A DNA stretch of 64,000 nucleotides from contig CAAGNQ010000045.1 of assembly GCA_900771345.1 (NCBI GenBank), positions 68,228 through 132,227 on the forward strand, given 5' to 3'. Positions 53,543 through 62,061 of this stretch are shown one piece after another. Every line of letters starts with the position of its first letter. The stretch's first letter is position 1. The position numbers and the translations under genes were made by a program. A model generated the notes under the pieces. The model saw only the letters and a list, made by a program, of their open reading frames with translations. It ran no database searches and was not told the DNA's origin. Source of the stretch: Clostridia bacterium (lineage in GTDB: Bacteria; Bacillota; Clostridia; Christensenellales; Borkfalkiaceae).

Positions 53543-54013
53543 ATGGCAGAAGAAGTAATACTTACTAAAGAGGGTAAAGAAGAATTAGAGAAACGCCTTG
53601 AGTACTTAAAAGTTACAAAGCGTGCAGAGATTACCGAAAGGATTAAAACGGCAAGAGAGTTTGGCGACCTTTCTGAAAATGCAGAGTACGACGCAGCAAA
53701 GAACGAGCAGGCTATGATTGAGGGCGAAATTCTTGAGATTGAAAACAAGTTGAAGTTCGCTGTTATAATAAAAGACGACGCTCATAAAAACGGCACTGTT
53801 TCACTAGGTAGCAAGGTTGATTTTATAGATGAAGAAGTTGGCGAGGTTATGACTTATGAAATCGTAGGTACTACTGAGGCTGACGTTGAGTCGGGGAGAA
53901 TTAGTAACGAGTCACCTGTAGGCAATGCCCTTTTAGGCAGAAAGGCAGGGGACGTTGTTACGGTAAATGCACCTGCTGGAATTACCAAACTTACAATTAA
54001 AAAAGTTTACTAA
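53543..54013 (+). CDS. greA: Transcription elongation factor GreA
   Basis: A 156-residue factor that rescues backtracked RNA polymerase. The N-terminal coiled coil has LTKEGKEELEKRLEYLK with the acidic tip DLSENAEYDAAKNEQ; the C-terminal FKBP-like domain ends in GITKLTIKKVY. ATG 53543 follows GGAGG. lysS follows after 23 bp. Confidence 0.96.
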   Translation: MAEEVILTKEGKEELEKRLEYLKVTKRAEITERIKTAREFGDLSENAEYDAAKNEQAMIEGEILEIENKLKFAVIIKDDAHKNGTVSLGSKVDFIDEEVGEVMTYEIVGTTEADVESGRISNESPVGNALLGRKAGDVVTVNAPAGITKLTIKKVY

Positions 54014-54036
54014 AAATAACAAACAAGGAAATAATT

Positions 54037-55536
54037 ATGGACGAAAATAGAAACGTTCCTGTTGTTGAAGAACAGGACTTAAACGAGATACTTAGAATTA
54101 GACGAGAAAAACTTGATAACCTTATAAAAAGTGGCAAAAATCCTTTTGACAAGGTTCGTTACGATAGAGATGCCTATAGCCAAGACATAAAGGATAACTA
54201 TCTAGAATACGAGGGCAAGGAAGTTGGAATTGCCGGAAGGCTTATCAGCAAGCGTGTAATGGGTAAGGCGTCGTTTGCCGTTATTTTGGACGGTAAAGGA
54301 ACTATCCAAAGTTACCTTTCAATCAATGATTTAGGTGACGATTATTTGGCGTTTAAGGAATACGATATTGGTGATATCGTGGGGATTACCGGTCAAGTTT
54401 TCACAACTAGAACGGGGGAAATTTCTATCCATGCGCACAAGGTGGAATTACTTTGCAAGTCACTTTTGCCACTTCCTGAAAAATATCACGGCTTAAAAGA
54501 CGAGGATACGAGATATCGTCAAAGAGAGGTTGACCTCATTGCAAACCCTGAAGTTAAACGCACTTTCGTAACTCGTTCAAAGATTATGACGGCGATTAGA
54601 AATTATCTTGATAGCGTTGGATACCTTGAGGTTGACACGCCTGTTTTGCAACCGTTGGAAATCGGCGCTGCAGCAAGACCGTTTAAGACACATCACAACG
54701 CGCTTGATATTGATATGTATTTAAGGATAGAAACCGAACTTTACCTAAAGCGTTTAATAGTAGGTGGTTTTGATAAGGTTTACGAAGTTGGTAGAATCTT
54801 TAGGAATGAGGGTATGGATAGGTCGCATAACCCTGAGTTTACGACTGTAGAAATGTATCAAGCATACAGCGATTATTTCGATATGATGGATTTAATCGAG
54901 GATATGTATAAAACAATCACTAAAGAAGTTTGTGGTACGGAAAAAATTACCTATCAAGGCGTAGATATTGATATGGGTAAGAAGTGGGAAAGACTTACGA
55001 TGATAGAGGCCGTTAAAAAATATGCAGGCGTTGATTTTAACGACTGGAATTCTGACGAAGAGGCGAGAGCAGTTGCTAAAGCAAAAGGCGTTGAAGTTGA
55101 GGAAGGTGACGAGGCTACAAAAGGTCACGTGCTAATTGCGTTCTTTGATGCATTTGTTGAAGAAAAACTCGTTCAACCTACCATTATTTACGATTACCCT
55201 GTTGAAAACTCTCCACTTGCTAAAAGAAAACCATCAAATCCTGCCTTTACCGAGAGGTTTGAGTACTTTATTTTTGCAAGGGAAATGGGCAACGCATTCT
55301 CTGAACTCAACGACCCTATTGACCAAAAAGAAAGATTTGTTAAGCAGGTTGAAGCAAAGCGCGCTCGTGGAGGAAACGACGCAAAAGTTGATATGGACTT
55401 TGTGACGGCGCTTGAATACGGGCTTCCTCCAACAGGTGGATTAGGATTCGGTGTTGATAGATTGGTTATGCTTTTAACCGATAGCGCATCTATAAGAGAC
55501 GTTATCCTCTTCCCAACAATGAAACCTATTAAATAG
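54037..55536 (+). CDS. lysS: Lysine-tRNA ligase (class II)
   Basis: A 499-residue enzyme. The N-terminal OB-fold anticodon-binding domain covers about residues 60-170. Motif 2 contains GRIFRNEGMDRSHNPEFTT, and motif 3 GGLGFGVDRLVMLLTDS near the C-terminus. Co-transcribed with greA, a common arrangement in Firmicutes. Confidence 0.97.
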   Translation: MDENRNVPVVEEQDLNEILRIRREKLDNLIKSGKNPFDKVRYDRDAYSQDIKDNYLEYEGKEVGIAGRLISKRVMGKASFAVILDGKGTIQSYLSINDLGDDYLAFKEYDIGDIVGITGQVFTTRTGEISIHAHKVELLCKSLLPLPEKYHGLKDEDTRYRQREVDLIANPEVKRTFVTRSKIMTAIRNYLDSVGYLEVDTPVLQPLEIGAAARPFKTHHNALDIDMYLRIETELYLKRLIVGGFDKVYEVGRIFRNEGMDRSHNPEFTTVEMYQAYSDYFDMMDLIEDMYKTITKEVCGTEKITYQGVDIDMGKKWERLTMIEAVKKYAGVDFNDWNSDEEARAVAKAKGVEVEEGDEATKGHVLIAFFDAFVEEKLVQPTIIYDYPVENSPLAKRKPSNPAFTERFEYFIFAREMGNAFSELNDPIDQKERFVKQVEAKRARGGNDAKVDMDFVTALEYGLPPTGGLGFGVDRLVMLLTDSASIRDVILFPTMKPIK

Positions 55537-55549
55537 AGGTTTTTATTCC

Positions 55550-55652
55550 AAACTCTATTTGATTTTTAACGGAAAAACACTGCGAATTATTGATTATTTT
55601 GTTAGATAAAACACATAGACTTAAACTCTATTTGATTTTTAACGGAAAAACA
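55550..55652. repeat. Pair of 30-bp direct repeats after lysS
   Basis: An identical 30-bp segment starting AAACTCTATTTGATTTTTAA and ending CGGAAAAACA occurs at 55550-55579 and 55623-55652, 73 bp apart start to start. With upstream AAATAGAG the first CTCTATTT can form an 8-bp hairpin near the lysS stop that could act as a weak terminator. The origin of the duplication is unknown. Confidence 0.8.
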
Positions 55653-55677
55653 AATCCATAAAATAAAAAAGGCGCAA

Positions 55678-56655
55678 ATGGATAATAAAATTACTAAAAA
55701 CAGATTATCTGACCTTTTGGCGTACGACTGGCTTAAGATAATATTATTTTCAGTAGTCTTTATAGTGGTTTTTGAACTGCTATTTACGGTTACTGGGGTA
55801 AGGCTAACTGCCGGTCAGAAATTTAAGGTTTTTTACGACCAAAAGTTTTCGTCGTCAGATACTGGAAAACTTTATAACCTCATAAGAGGCAAACTCAGTT
55901 ACGACGTTATTGAAACTGATTTTGAGAAATTATATGAAGGCGCAGAAACGAGCATTCTTGACGCCCGTCTTTCCATTCAAGAAGGTGACGTTATTATTAC
56001 TGACAGTCTTAAGCCTGACGAGGAGAGCCAAAGCCAAAGGATAAGGGCTAGAGAGATTATTGATAACTATCCCGTTTATTCTTTGGAAAAACTTTTATCG
56101 GACGGGAAAGATTATCTAAAAAGATTTTTAAAAGACGGAGAAGATGACGAACTCAACTTTGAAAATCTTGATATAGACAAGATAAACGCAAACTTTTTAA
56201 GGCGAATGAAAAAGGATAATCGTTTTAGAAGCGAAGAGCAGAAAAACCAAGGCAAAATTTTAGAACAGGCTCGAATTCAAAACCTTTGCAAGGATATTTC
56301 TGACTTTGAAAAAATTCTAAACTGCGAAAATCAGGATTTGTTTTATAGATATACCAAGTACGAACAAATTATGAATAGCCAAAAGGAAGGAACAAACCAA
56401 AGAAAAACCTACCAAGACTATTATAATAGAGAGTGCAGTGAGGGTAGAGAAAACGCTGTTTACGGTCTAAATTTGTTCGCTTTAACGGGTGGCAAAACCC
56501 AGACGGAAAATTACTTTAAAATTGATGGAAAAACTGATACTAAAGACTGTGTGCTTTTAGTATTTAACTTTTTAAATTATCAAGAGGACTTACAGTTTGA
56601 ATGCATTTCGTTTATATGCACGGTTGTCCGTGAATGTAGTAGCATTTTAGGCTAA
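55678..56655 (+). CDS. Unknown single-pass membrane protein
   Basis: A 325-residue protein. One membrane segment lies at about residues 20-42 (LKIILFSVVFIVVFELLF); the rest is charged and probably outside or on the inner face. There is an acidic stretch DGEDDELNFENLDIDK near 160. It has no family that I recognise. It lies 9 bp before tmk on the same strand, so it is likely co-transcribed with tmk-holB-yaaT. Confidence 0.65.
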   Translation: MDNKITKNRLSDLLAYDWLKIILFSVVFIVVFELLFTVTGVRLTAGQKFKVFYDQKFSSSDTGKLYNLIRGKLSYDVIETDFEKLYEGAETSILDARLSIQEGDVIITDSLKPDEESQSQRIRAREIIDNYPVYSLEKLLSDGKDYLKRFLKDGEDDELNFENLDIDKINANFLRRMKKDNRFRSEEQKNQGKILEQARIQNLCKDISDFEKILNCENQDLFYRYTKYEQIMNSQKEGTNQRKTYQDYYNRECSEGRENAVYGLNLFALTGGKTQTENYFKIDGKTDTKDCVLLVFNFLNYQEDLQFECISFICTVVRECSSILG

Positions 56656-56664
56656 GGAAGGATT

Positions 56665-57288
56665 ATGAAAGGCAAATTTATAACCTTTGAGGGATGTGAA
56701 GGGGTTGGCAAATCTCGTCAGATTAGAGACCTCGAGGCATTCCTTAAAAAAAATCAAATAAACTATTATTTTACTCGTGAGCCCGGTGGAACGGCTGTTT
56801 CCGAGCAGATAAGGAATATTATTCTCGACGGCAAGAACGTTTCAATGACCGACGAGTGCGAGGCACTTTTATACGCAGCGTCAAGAGTGCAACTCATTAA
56901 AGAGGAGATTGCGCCACGCCTAGAGAGAGGAGAACTCGTATTTTGCGATAGATATATTGACTCTTCTCTTGCTTATCAAGGTTATGCGAGAGGGCTAGGC
57001 GTCGAGTTTGTTGAAAAAATCAACGACTATGCGATTAAGAACTTCTTGCCTGATTACACGATATTTTTAAACCTTACGCCCGAGCAGGCGTTTTTAAGAA
57101 AGGGTGGCGTGGATAAGGGTGACAGGCTTGAACTTTCGGGCATGGAATTCCACAAAAAAGTTTATGAAGGCTATTTGGCACTTGCTAAAAAATATAGCGA
57201 TAGATTTATTGTTATCGACGCAAGTGGCGAAAAAGAGCAGACCCAAGCAAAGATTATTTCTGCGCTTAAAGAAAAGGACGTTATATGA
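56665..57288 (+). CDS. tmk: Thymidylate kinase
   Basis: A 207-residue dTMP kinase. The P-loop is in EGCEGVGKSRQ near residues 7-17, the DR(Y/H) motif is FCDRYIDSSLAYQG near 92-105, and TREPGGT is present. It overlaps holB by 4 bp. AAGGAAGG precedes the ATG. Confidence 0.96.
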   Translation: MKGKFITFEGCEGVGKSRQIRDLEAFLKKNQINYYFTREPGGTAVSEQIRNIILDGKNVSMTDECEALLYAASRVQLIKEEIAPRLERGELVFCDRYIDSSLAYQGYARGLGVEFVEKINDYAIKNFLPDYTIFLNLTPEQAFLRKGGVDKGDRLELSGMEFHKKVYEGYLALAKKYSDRFIVIDASGEKEQTQAKIISALKEKDVI

Positions 57289-58268
57289 TAGATTTGTTGT
57301 CGCTTATTAAGGATACGAATGCTTATCGCACGATAAAAGGTGATAAAAGTCAAGGCAGGCTTTCGCACGCCTATCTTCTTTTAACGAGTGACGGCGAAAA
57401 TCTAGACGAATACCTAAAAATTTTTGCAAAACTGATTTTTTGTGATGAAACCGAGCCTTGTGGCGAGTGCAGAAAGTGCAAACTCATAGACTCAAACGAG
57501 TTTGCAGACATGCAGTTTTTTCCAAAAAACAACCAGTCTATAACGACTGAGGACGTAAACTATATAATTGAAGAAAGTTATATTAAGCCGATTGAGGGCG
57601 AGAAGAAGTTGTTTATTTTAAGCCACGCTGAGAATATGAACGCTCCTGCCCAAAACAAACTGCTTAAAACTTTAGAAGAGCCACCAAAGAACGTGCATAT
57701 AATAATGGGAGCAACAAGTGAATTTCCCATTTTATCCACGGTAAAATCGAGGGTGAAAAAGATAGAAATTCCTGTCTTTGATAAGGATAAACTGTTTGTA
57801 GCAATGAATGAGGATTATCCTGATAGAGATAGGCTCTTGACAGCCATTGCTTGTGGGGACGGGACTATTGGAAAGGTAAAAAAACTTTATGCTGACGAAA
57901 AACTACAAGATTTAACCTATCTTTGCGTGGACACTCTTATCAATATGAAATCAAGCAAAGACCTTTTAGATTATTCGACGAGGATATTAAGCGTTTGCCC
58001 TGAGGTTAGCGAGTTTATATCGGTAATGGAATTGGTGCTTAGAGATTTTCTCGCGTTAAAAGAGGGGCAGGAAAAACTGGTTTTTAATAAAAATATAGTG
58101 GACAGGTTATCCCGTGCCGATAATTTTTCACGGGGTGCGATTATTTATGCGCTTGACAGTGTGAACGAAAGCGTAAAAAGAAAAAAATTTAATGCTAACC
58201 CGACAATGCTAATTGAATGGTTATTGTTTAAGATTTTGGAGGGAAAATATAAATGGCAAAAATTATAG
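57285..58268 (+). CDS. holB: DNA polymerase III delta' subunit
   Basis: A 327-residue clamp-loader subunit. The zinc motif is CDETEPCGECRKCK near residues 46-60, and NKLLKTLEEPP follows. The N-terminal region SHAYLL is typical. Between tmk and yaaT, the conserved Firmicute order; it overlaps yaaT by 16 bp. Confidence 0.92.
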   Translation: MIDLLSLIKDTNAYRTIKGDKSQGRLSHAYLLLTSDGENLDEYLKIFAKLIFCDETEPCGECRKCKLIDSNEFADMQFFPKNNQSITTEDVNYIIEESYIKPIEGEKKLFILSHAENMNAPAQNKLLKTLEEPPKNVHIIMGATSEFPILSTVKSRVKKIEIPVFDKDKLFVAMNEDYPDRDRLLTAIACGDGTIGKVKKLYADEKLQDLTYLCVDTLINMKSSKDLLDYSTRILSVCPEVSEFISVMELVLRDFLALKEGQEKLVFNKNIVDRLSRADNFSRGAIIYALDSVNESVKRKKFNANPTMLIEWLLFKILEGKYKWQKL

Positions 58269-59143
58269 GCGTAAAATTCAAAAATACGGCTAAAGTATAT
58301 TATTTTGCACCTGCTAACGATACTGACGTTTATGAAGAAAAAACGGGTGTTGTGGTAGAAACGGCAAAGGGTGTGGAATACGGAACGGTTGTTTTCGGCG
58401 CAAAAGAGGTTAAGGATAGCGAGATAGTTCACCCACTTAAACCTATTTTAAGAAAGGCAACCGAAAAGGATGAGCATATCGTTAAGGAAAACGAAAAGAA
58501 AATACCATCTGCAATGGAATTTGCCAACGAAAAGATAGCAGAAATGAAACTCGATATGAAGTTAATCGGTTGCGAGTACGCGTTTGACGGAAAGAAGATT
58601 GTCTTCTATTTCACTTCTGACGGAAGGGTGGATTTTAGAGAACTAGTTAAAGTCTTGGCGTCAAAATTCCACTTAAGGATTGAACTTAGGCAGATAGGAA
58701 TAAGAGACGAAACAAAGATTTTAGGTGGCATAGCGCCGTGTGGTAGAACGTGTTGTTGTGCAAGTTGTATGCCAGAGTTTGGCAAGGTTTCAATCAAAAT
58801 GGCAAAAACGCAAGGGCTTCACCTTAATCCAAGCAAAATTAGTGGGCTTTGTGGCAGACTTATGTGCTGTCTAGAGTACGAAAACGATTACTACGCAGAA
58901 GTTTATAAAAAAATGCCAAAAGTTGGTGGCACGGTTAAAACGCCAGAGGGTGAAGGTGTCGTTATTTCCAACGATATGCTAAAACTTATATCTAAAGTCA
59001 AGATTGCTAAAGGTGACGGCAGTGAGGTTTACAAGGATTTCCCTGTTGATAGGCTTGATTTTAAGAAAAATACGGCTAATATCGACAAAGATTTGGACGA
59101 CGACCAAATTGATAGTGAAGAAGTTAAAAAAATATTGGATTAG
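58253..59143 (+). CDS. yaaT: PSP1-domain regulator YaaT (RicT)
   Basis: A 296-residue protein with the PSP1 C-terminal domain (REL, LGGIAPCGRTCCCASCMPEF, GLCGRLMCCLEYEN). The Cys-rich segment is typical of YaaT/RicT, which in B. subtilis is part of the YaaT-YlbF-YmcA complex that supports Spo0A activation and RNase Y activity. GGAGGG precedes the ATG. Confidence 0.93.
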   Translation: MAKIIGVKFKNTAKVYYFAPANDTDVYEEKTGVVVETAKGVEYGTVVFGAKEVKDSEIVHPLKPILRKATEKDEHIVKENEKKIPSAMEFANEKIAEMKLDMKLIGCEYAFDGKKIVFYFTSDGRVDFRELVKVLASKFHLRIELRQIGIRDETKILGGIAPCGRTCCCASCMPEFGKVSIKMAKTQGLHLNPSKISGLCGRLMCCLEYENDYYAEVYKKMPKVGGTVKTPEGEGVVISNDMLKLISKVKIAKGDGSEVYKDFPVDRLDFKKNTANIDKDLDDDQIDSEEVKKILD

Positions 59144-59146
59144 TTG

Positions 59147-59175
59147 TTTACAAATTTAAAACTTTGTGATAGAAT
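59147..59175 (+). promoter_or_regulatory. Promoter of the ferredoxin gene
   Basis: TTTACA at 59147-59152 and TAGAAT at 59170-59175 are 17 bp apart. Confidence 0.7.
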
Positions 59176-59206
59176 AAATATATAACTAACTGAGGAGGAT
59201 ACTCTA

Positions 59207-59377
59207 ATGGCATTTAAAATTAGTGACCAATGCATTATGTGTGGTGCTTGTGCTGACACTTGTCCTTGCAACGCTATAAGCGAAGGCGAATCTCAATACG
59301 TTATTGACGCAGAGACTTGCATGAGTTGTGGTGCGTGTGCAGAAGGTTGCCCTGTTGACGCAATTTCTGAAGAATAA
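59207..59377 (+). CDS. 2[4Fe-4S] ferredoxin
   Basis: A 56-residue clostridial-type ferredoxin. Cluster motifs are CIMCGACADTCP and CMSCGACAEGCP, each followed by the usual downstream residues, with a pseudo-twofold repeat. GAGGAGG precedes ATG 59207. It is the likely electron carrier for pyruvate oxidoreductase and, perhaps, for the ferredoxin:thioredoxin reductase-like protein. Confidence 0.95.
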   Translation: MAFKISDQCIMCGACADTCPCNAISEGESQYVIDAETCMSCGACAEGCPVDAISEE

Positions 59378-59392
59378 GAAACGTAACTGTTA

Positions 59393-59427
59393 AAGGCACG
59401 AACGTTGTTCGTGCCTTAACTTTTTTA
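59393..59427 (+). terminator. Terminator after the ferredoxin gene
   Basis: The stem AAGGCACGAAC/GTTCGTGCCTT is followed by AACTTTTTTAT. Confidence 0.9.
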
Positions 59428-59437
59428 TGAGGGAAAA

Positions 59438-60106
59438 ATGCAAAGTTTAGAAGATTTAGGGGTTAACGGGATTAAAGTTTATCAAGACGACGAACTTTAT
59501 AAATTTACTTCTGACTCCATATTGCTCGCCAAGTTTGCAAGGGTAAAAAAAGGAGACGTCGTTGCCGATTTTTGTTCGGGTAGTGGCGTCGTCGGTTTTT
59601 ATCTTTTGGGGCTTTATAAAAACTTAATAAATAGCGTAACCTTTTTTGAAAAGCAAAAGCCTCTTTATGAACTTTCCAAAAAGAGCATTGAGTTAAACGG
59701 TTTAGAAGATAAGGTTTTTGCAAATAACGTTTGCATTCAGGATATAGATAAAAGTTATTCGGGCAAGTTCTCGCTTATAGTTTGCAACCCACCGTATATG
59801 AGCGTCGGCGCTGGAATAAAGGATAAAGACGAGCATATTGCTCTTTGTCGCACGGAAACATCCTTGCCACTCGACCATTTGATTAAAGGTATAGCAAGTT
59901 CGCTTAAGTTCGGTGGCAGAGTGTGTTTAGTGCATAGGGCAGATAGGCTTATTGAAGTTATAAGCAAAATGAAAGAAAAATCTATTGAGCCAAAGCGTTT
60001 GCAGTTTGTTACGGGTGGTGTGGATAAAGAGCCATACCTATTCTTAATAGAGGGCGTTTTGGGTGGAAAAAGTGGAATAAAGGTGCATAGCACTATAATA
60101 AATTAA
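59438..60106 (+). CDS. tRNA1(Val) (adenine-N6) methyltransferase-like protein
   Basis: A 222-residue SAM-dependent methyltransferase of the TrmN6/YabB type. The SAM motif is VADFCSGSGVVGFYL near residues 40-55 and NPPY with its typical N6-adenine signature near 113. GAGGG precedes the ATG. It heads the rsmI and mazG genes. Confidence 0.87.
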   Translation: MQSLEDLGVNGIKVYQDDELYKFTSDSILLAKFARVKKGDVVADFCSGSGVVGFYLLGLYKNLINSVTFFEKQKPLYELSKKSIELNGLEDKVFANNVCIQDIDKSYSGKFSLIVCNPPYMSVGAGIKDKDEHIALCRTETSLPLDHLIKGIASSLKFGGRVCLVHRADRLIEVISKMKEKSIEPKRLQFVTGGVDKEPYLFLIEGVLGGKSGIKVHSTIIN

Positions 60107-60114
60107 GGATAATT

Positions 60115-60909
60115 ATGCTTTATTTTGTAGGAACGCCGATAGGCAATTTAAAAGATATTTCGTTTCGCGCGCTTGAAGTACTTAAAAGCGTTGACGAAAT
60201 CGGGTGTGAGGACACGCGCCATTCTCTAGGGCTTCTAAATGCTTACGAGATTAAAAAACCTCTTTTTTCCTACCATAAGTTTAACGAAAAAGAGGCAGGC
60301 GAAAAGATTATAGAAAAACTAAAAAACGGCAAGAATATCGCTATTATTACTGACGCAGGCATGCCGGTAATTTCAGACCCTGGTAATTTGCTCGTGCAAA
60401 TGCTGATTGATAACGAGGAAGAGTTTACCGTTATTCCCGGCGCGTGCGCATTCGTTTCAGCCCTTGTTTTGTCGGGGCTTGATAGCAGTCGGTTTTGTTT
60501 TTTAGGGTTTTTGCCCGAGAAGAGCAGGGAAAGAAAAGAGTTTTTAGAAAAATATAAAAACCTTGATATGACGCTGATTTTCTATTCTGCTCCACACGAT
60601 ATAAAAAAGGATATTGAATCGATATATTCTGTGTTCGGCTCTCGCTCTGCCGTTGCCGTTAAGGAAATAACCAAACTCCACGAAAGAGCGCAAAGGTTTA
60701 ATTTAGAAGAAGGTTTCTCGGGAGAGGCAAAAGGAGAGTTCGTGTTACTTGTTGACGGTGCAAAACTAGAAAATGAAAACTTAAAAATGACCGAAAAAGA
60801 GCATATAGAGTTTTACTTAAACAAGGGAATGGATAAAAAGGAAGCGCTTAAAACTGTTGCGAAAGAGAGGGGCGTTTCAAAATCATCACTTTATAAATAT
60901 ACCATTTAA
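60115..60909 (+). CDS. rsmI: 16S rRNA (cytidine-2'-O) methyltransferase RsmI
   Basis: A 264-residue enzyme of the tetrapyrrole-methylase fold. The opening LYFVGTPIGNLKDISFRAL, CEDTRHSLGLL, ISDPG and GFLPEKSRERK are typical. AAGGATAATT precedes the ATG. The end lies 11 bp before the mazG start. Confidence 0.94.
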   Translation: MLYFVGTPIGNLKDISFRALEVLKSVDEIGCEDTRHSLGLLNAYEIKKPLFSYHKFNEKEAGEKIIEKLKNGKNIAIITDAGMPVISDPGNLLVQMLIDNEEEFTVIPGACAFVSALVLSGLDSSRFCFLGFLPEKSRERKEFLEKYKNLDMTLIFYSAPHDIKKDIESIYSVFGSRSAVAVKEITKLHERAQRFNLEEGFSGEAKGEFVLLVDGAKLENENLKMTEKEHIEFYLNKGMDKKEALKTVAKERGVSKSSLYKYTI

Positions 60910-60919
60910 CGAGGACGAT

Positions 60920-61345
60920 ATGAGAAAACATAATGGGAAAGAATATTTAGAGAAAGAAAAGCACGATATGGCAGAACTTTTGGAAATAGTAAGTATTTTG
61001 CGAGGAGGCGAGGGTTGCGAGTGGGACAGGGCGCAAAACTTTGAGTCGCTAAAAAAATGTCTAATCGACGAAACGGAGGAGGTTTTATCAGCCATAGATA
61101 AAAAAGACTATAATAATCTTCAAGAGGAACTAGGCGATTTGTTGTTACAGGTTGTAATGCAAAGCCAAATAGCAAGCGAAGAGGGGTTATTTAGTTTTAG
61201 CGAAGTTGTGCAGACCTTGTGTGAAAAACTAATTCGGCGCCACCCTCACGTGTTTGGGGAGGAGCCACGCCCTAAGACCCCTGAGGAAAGTTTGGCGCTT
61301 TGGAAAAAGGTTAAGCAGATAGAAAAACAAATGAAAAGAAAATAA
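60920..61345 (+). CDS. mazG: MazG-like nucleoside triphosphate pyrophosphohydrolase (single domain)
   Basis: A 141-residue single-domain MazG protein. The signatures GGEGCEWDRAQNFESLKKCLIDETEEV, the EELGDLL metal-binding motif and RRHPHVFG are clear. E. coli MazG has two domains and 263 residues. ATG 60920 follows GAGGACGAT; the longer frame beginning at 60857 overlaps rsmI and is rejected. It probably removes aberrant nucleotides. Confidence 0.9.
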   Translation: MRKHNGKEYLEKEKHDMAELLEIVSILRGGEGCEWDRAQNFESLKKCLIDETEEVLSAIDKKDYNNLQEELGDLLLQVVMQSQIASEEGLFSFSEVVQTLCEKLIRRHPHVFGEEPRPKTPEESLALWKKVKQIEKQMKRK

Positions 61346-61356
61346 AAAACGAAAAT

Positions 61357-61386
61357 AAAAAAGCCGTTGAAATTCAACGGCTTTTT
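61357..61386. terminator. Bidirectional terminator between mazG and upp
   Basis: The stem AAAGCCGTTGAA/TTCAACGGCTTT has A/T runs on both sides. Confidence 0.88.
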
Positions 61387-61399
61387 AAGTTGTTTTTAA

Positions 61400-62038
61400 T
61401 TATTTAGTTCCAAAAATTCTATCACCTGCATCTCCAAGCCCAGGAAGAATATATCCGTGTTCGTTTAAGGTTCTGTCTAGCGTTGAGATATAAATATCCA
61501 CGTCAGGGTGGGCTTCAGCCACCTTCTGTGCGCCTTGTGGTGCAGCGATTATTGACATCAGTTTAATTTTCTTGCAACCATGCTCTTTAAGCATATTAAT
61601 TGCGTCAACTGCGCTACCACCCGTTGCGAGCATGGGGTCGACAACCATAACGACCTTTTCGTCAATGTTTGACGGAAGTTTGCAGTAGTACTCCTGAGGC
61701 TGAAGGGTTTCCTCGTCACGATAAAGTCCGATATGCCCAACTTTAGCGGCAGGAAAGAGTGATAAAATTCCTTCAACCATTCCAAGCCCTGCGCGAAGAA
61801 TAGGCACGATAGCAATAGAGTTTTCTTTAACAACAGTTTGAGTAACCTTTTCAAGTGGGGTTTCCACCTCAATTTCTTGAGTTGGAACGTCTTTAAAACT
61901 CTCGTAAGCCATAAGAGTTGCTAATTCCTCAACAACCTCTCTAAACATTTTCGTATTAGTGTTTTTATCACGAATAATGGCAAGTTTATGTCGGATTAGT
62001 GGATGGCTTAAAATATGAACGTTTTTATAATCTTTCAT
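61400..62038 (-). CDS. upp: Uracil phosphoribosyltransferase
   Basis: A 212-residue enzyme that makes UMP from uracil and PRPP. The PRPP-binding loop DPMLATGGSAVDAI is near residues 133-146, PILRAGLGM near 80, and GYILPGLGDAGDR at the C-terminus. It lies 23 bp downstream of uraA. Confidence 0.96.
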   Translation of the reverse strand: MKDYKNVHILSHPLIRHKLAIIRDKNTNTKMFREVVEELATLMAYESFKDVPTQEIEVETPLEKVTQTVVKENSIAIVPILRAGLGMVEGILSLFPAAKVGHIGLYRDEETLQPQEYYCKLPSNIDEKVVMVVDPMLATGGSAVDAINMLKEHGCKKIKLMSIIAAPQGAQKVAEAHPDVDIYISTLDRTLNEHGYILPGLGDAGDRIFGTK

Positions 62039-62061
62039 AATTTCACTCTCAAAAAAAGTAG

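Noticed and set aside
55550..55652. CRISPR or insertion-sequence ends for the 30-bp repeat pair
   Set aside because: There are only two direct copies, no inverted ends, no transposase and no array.
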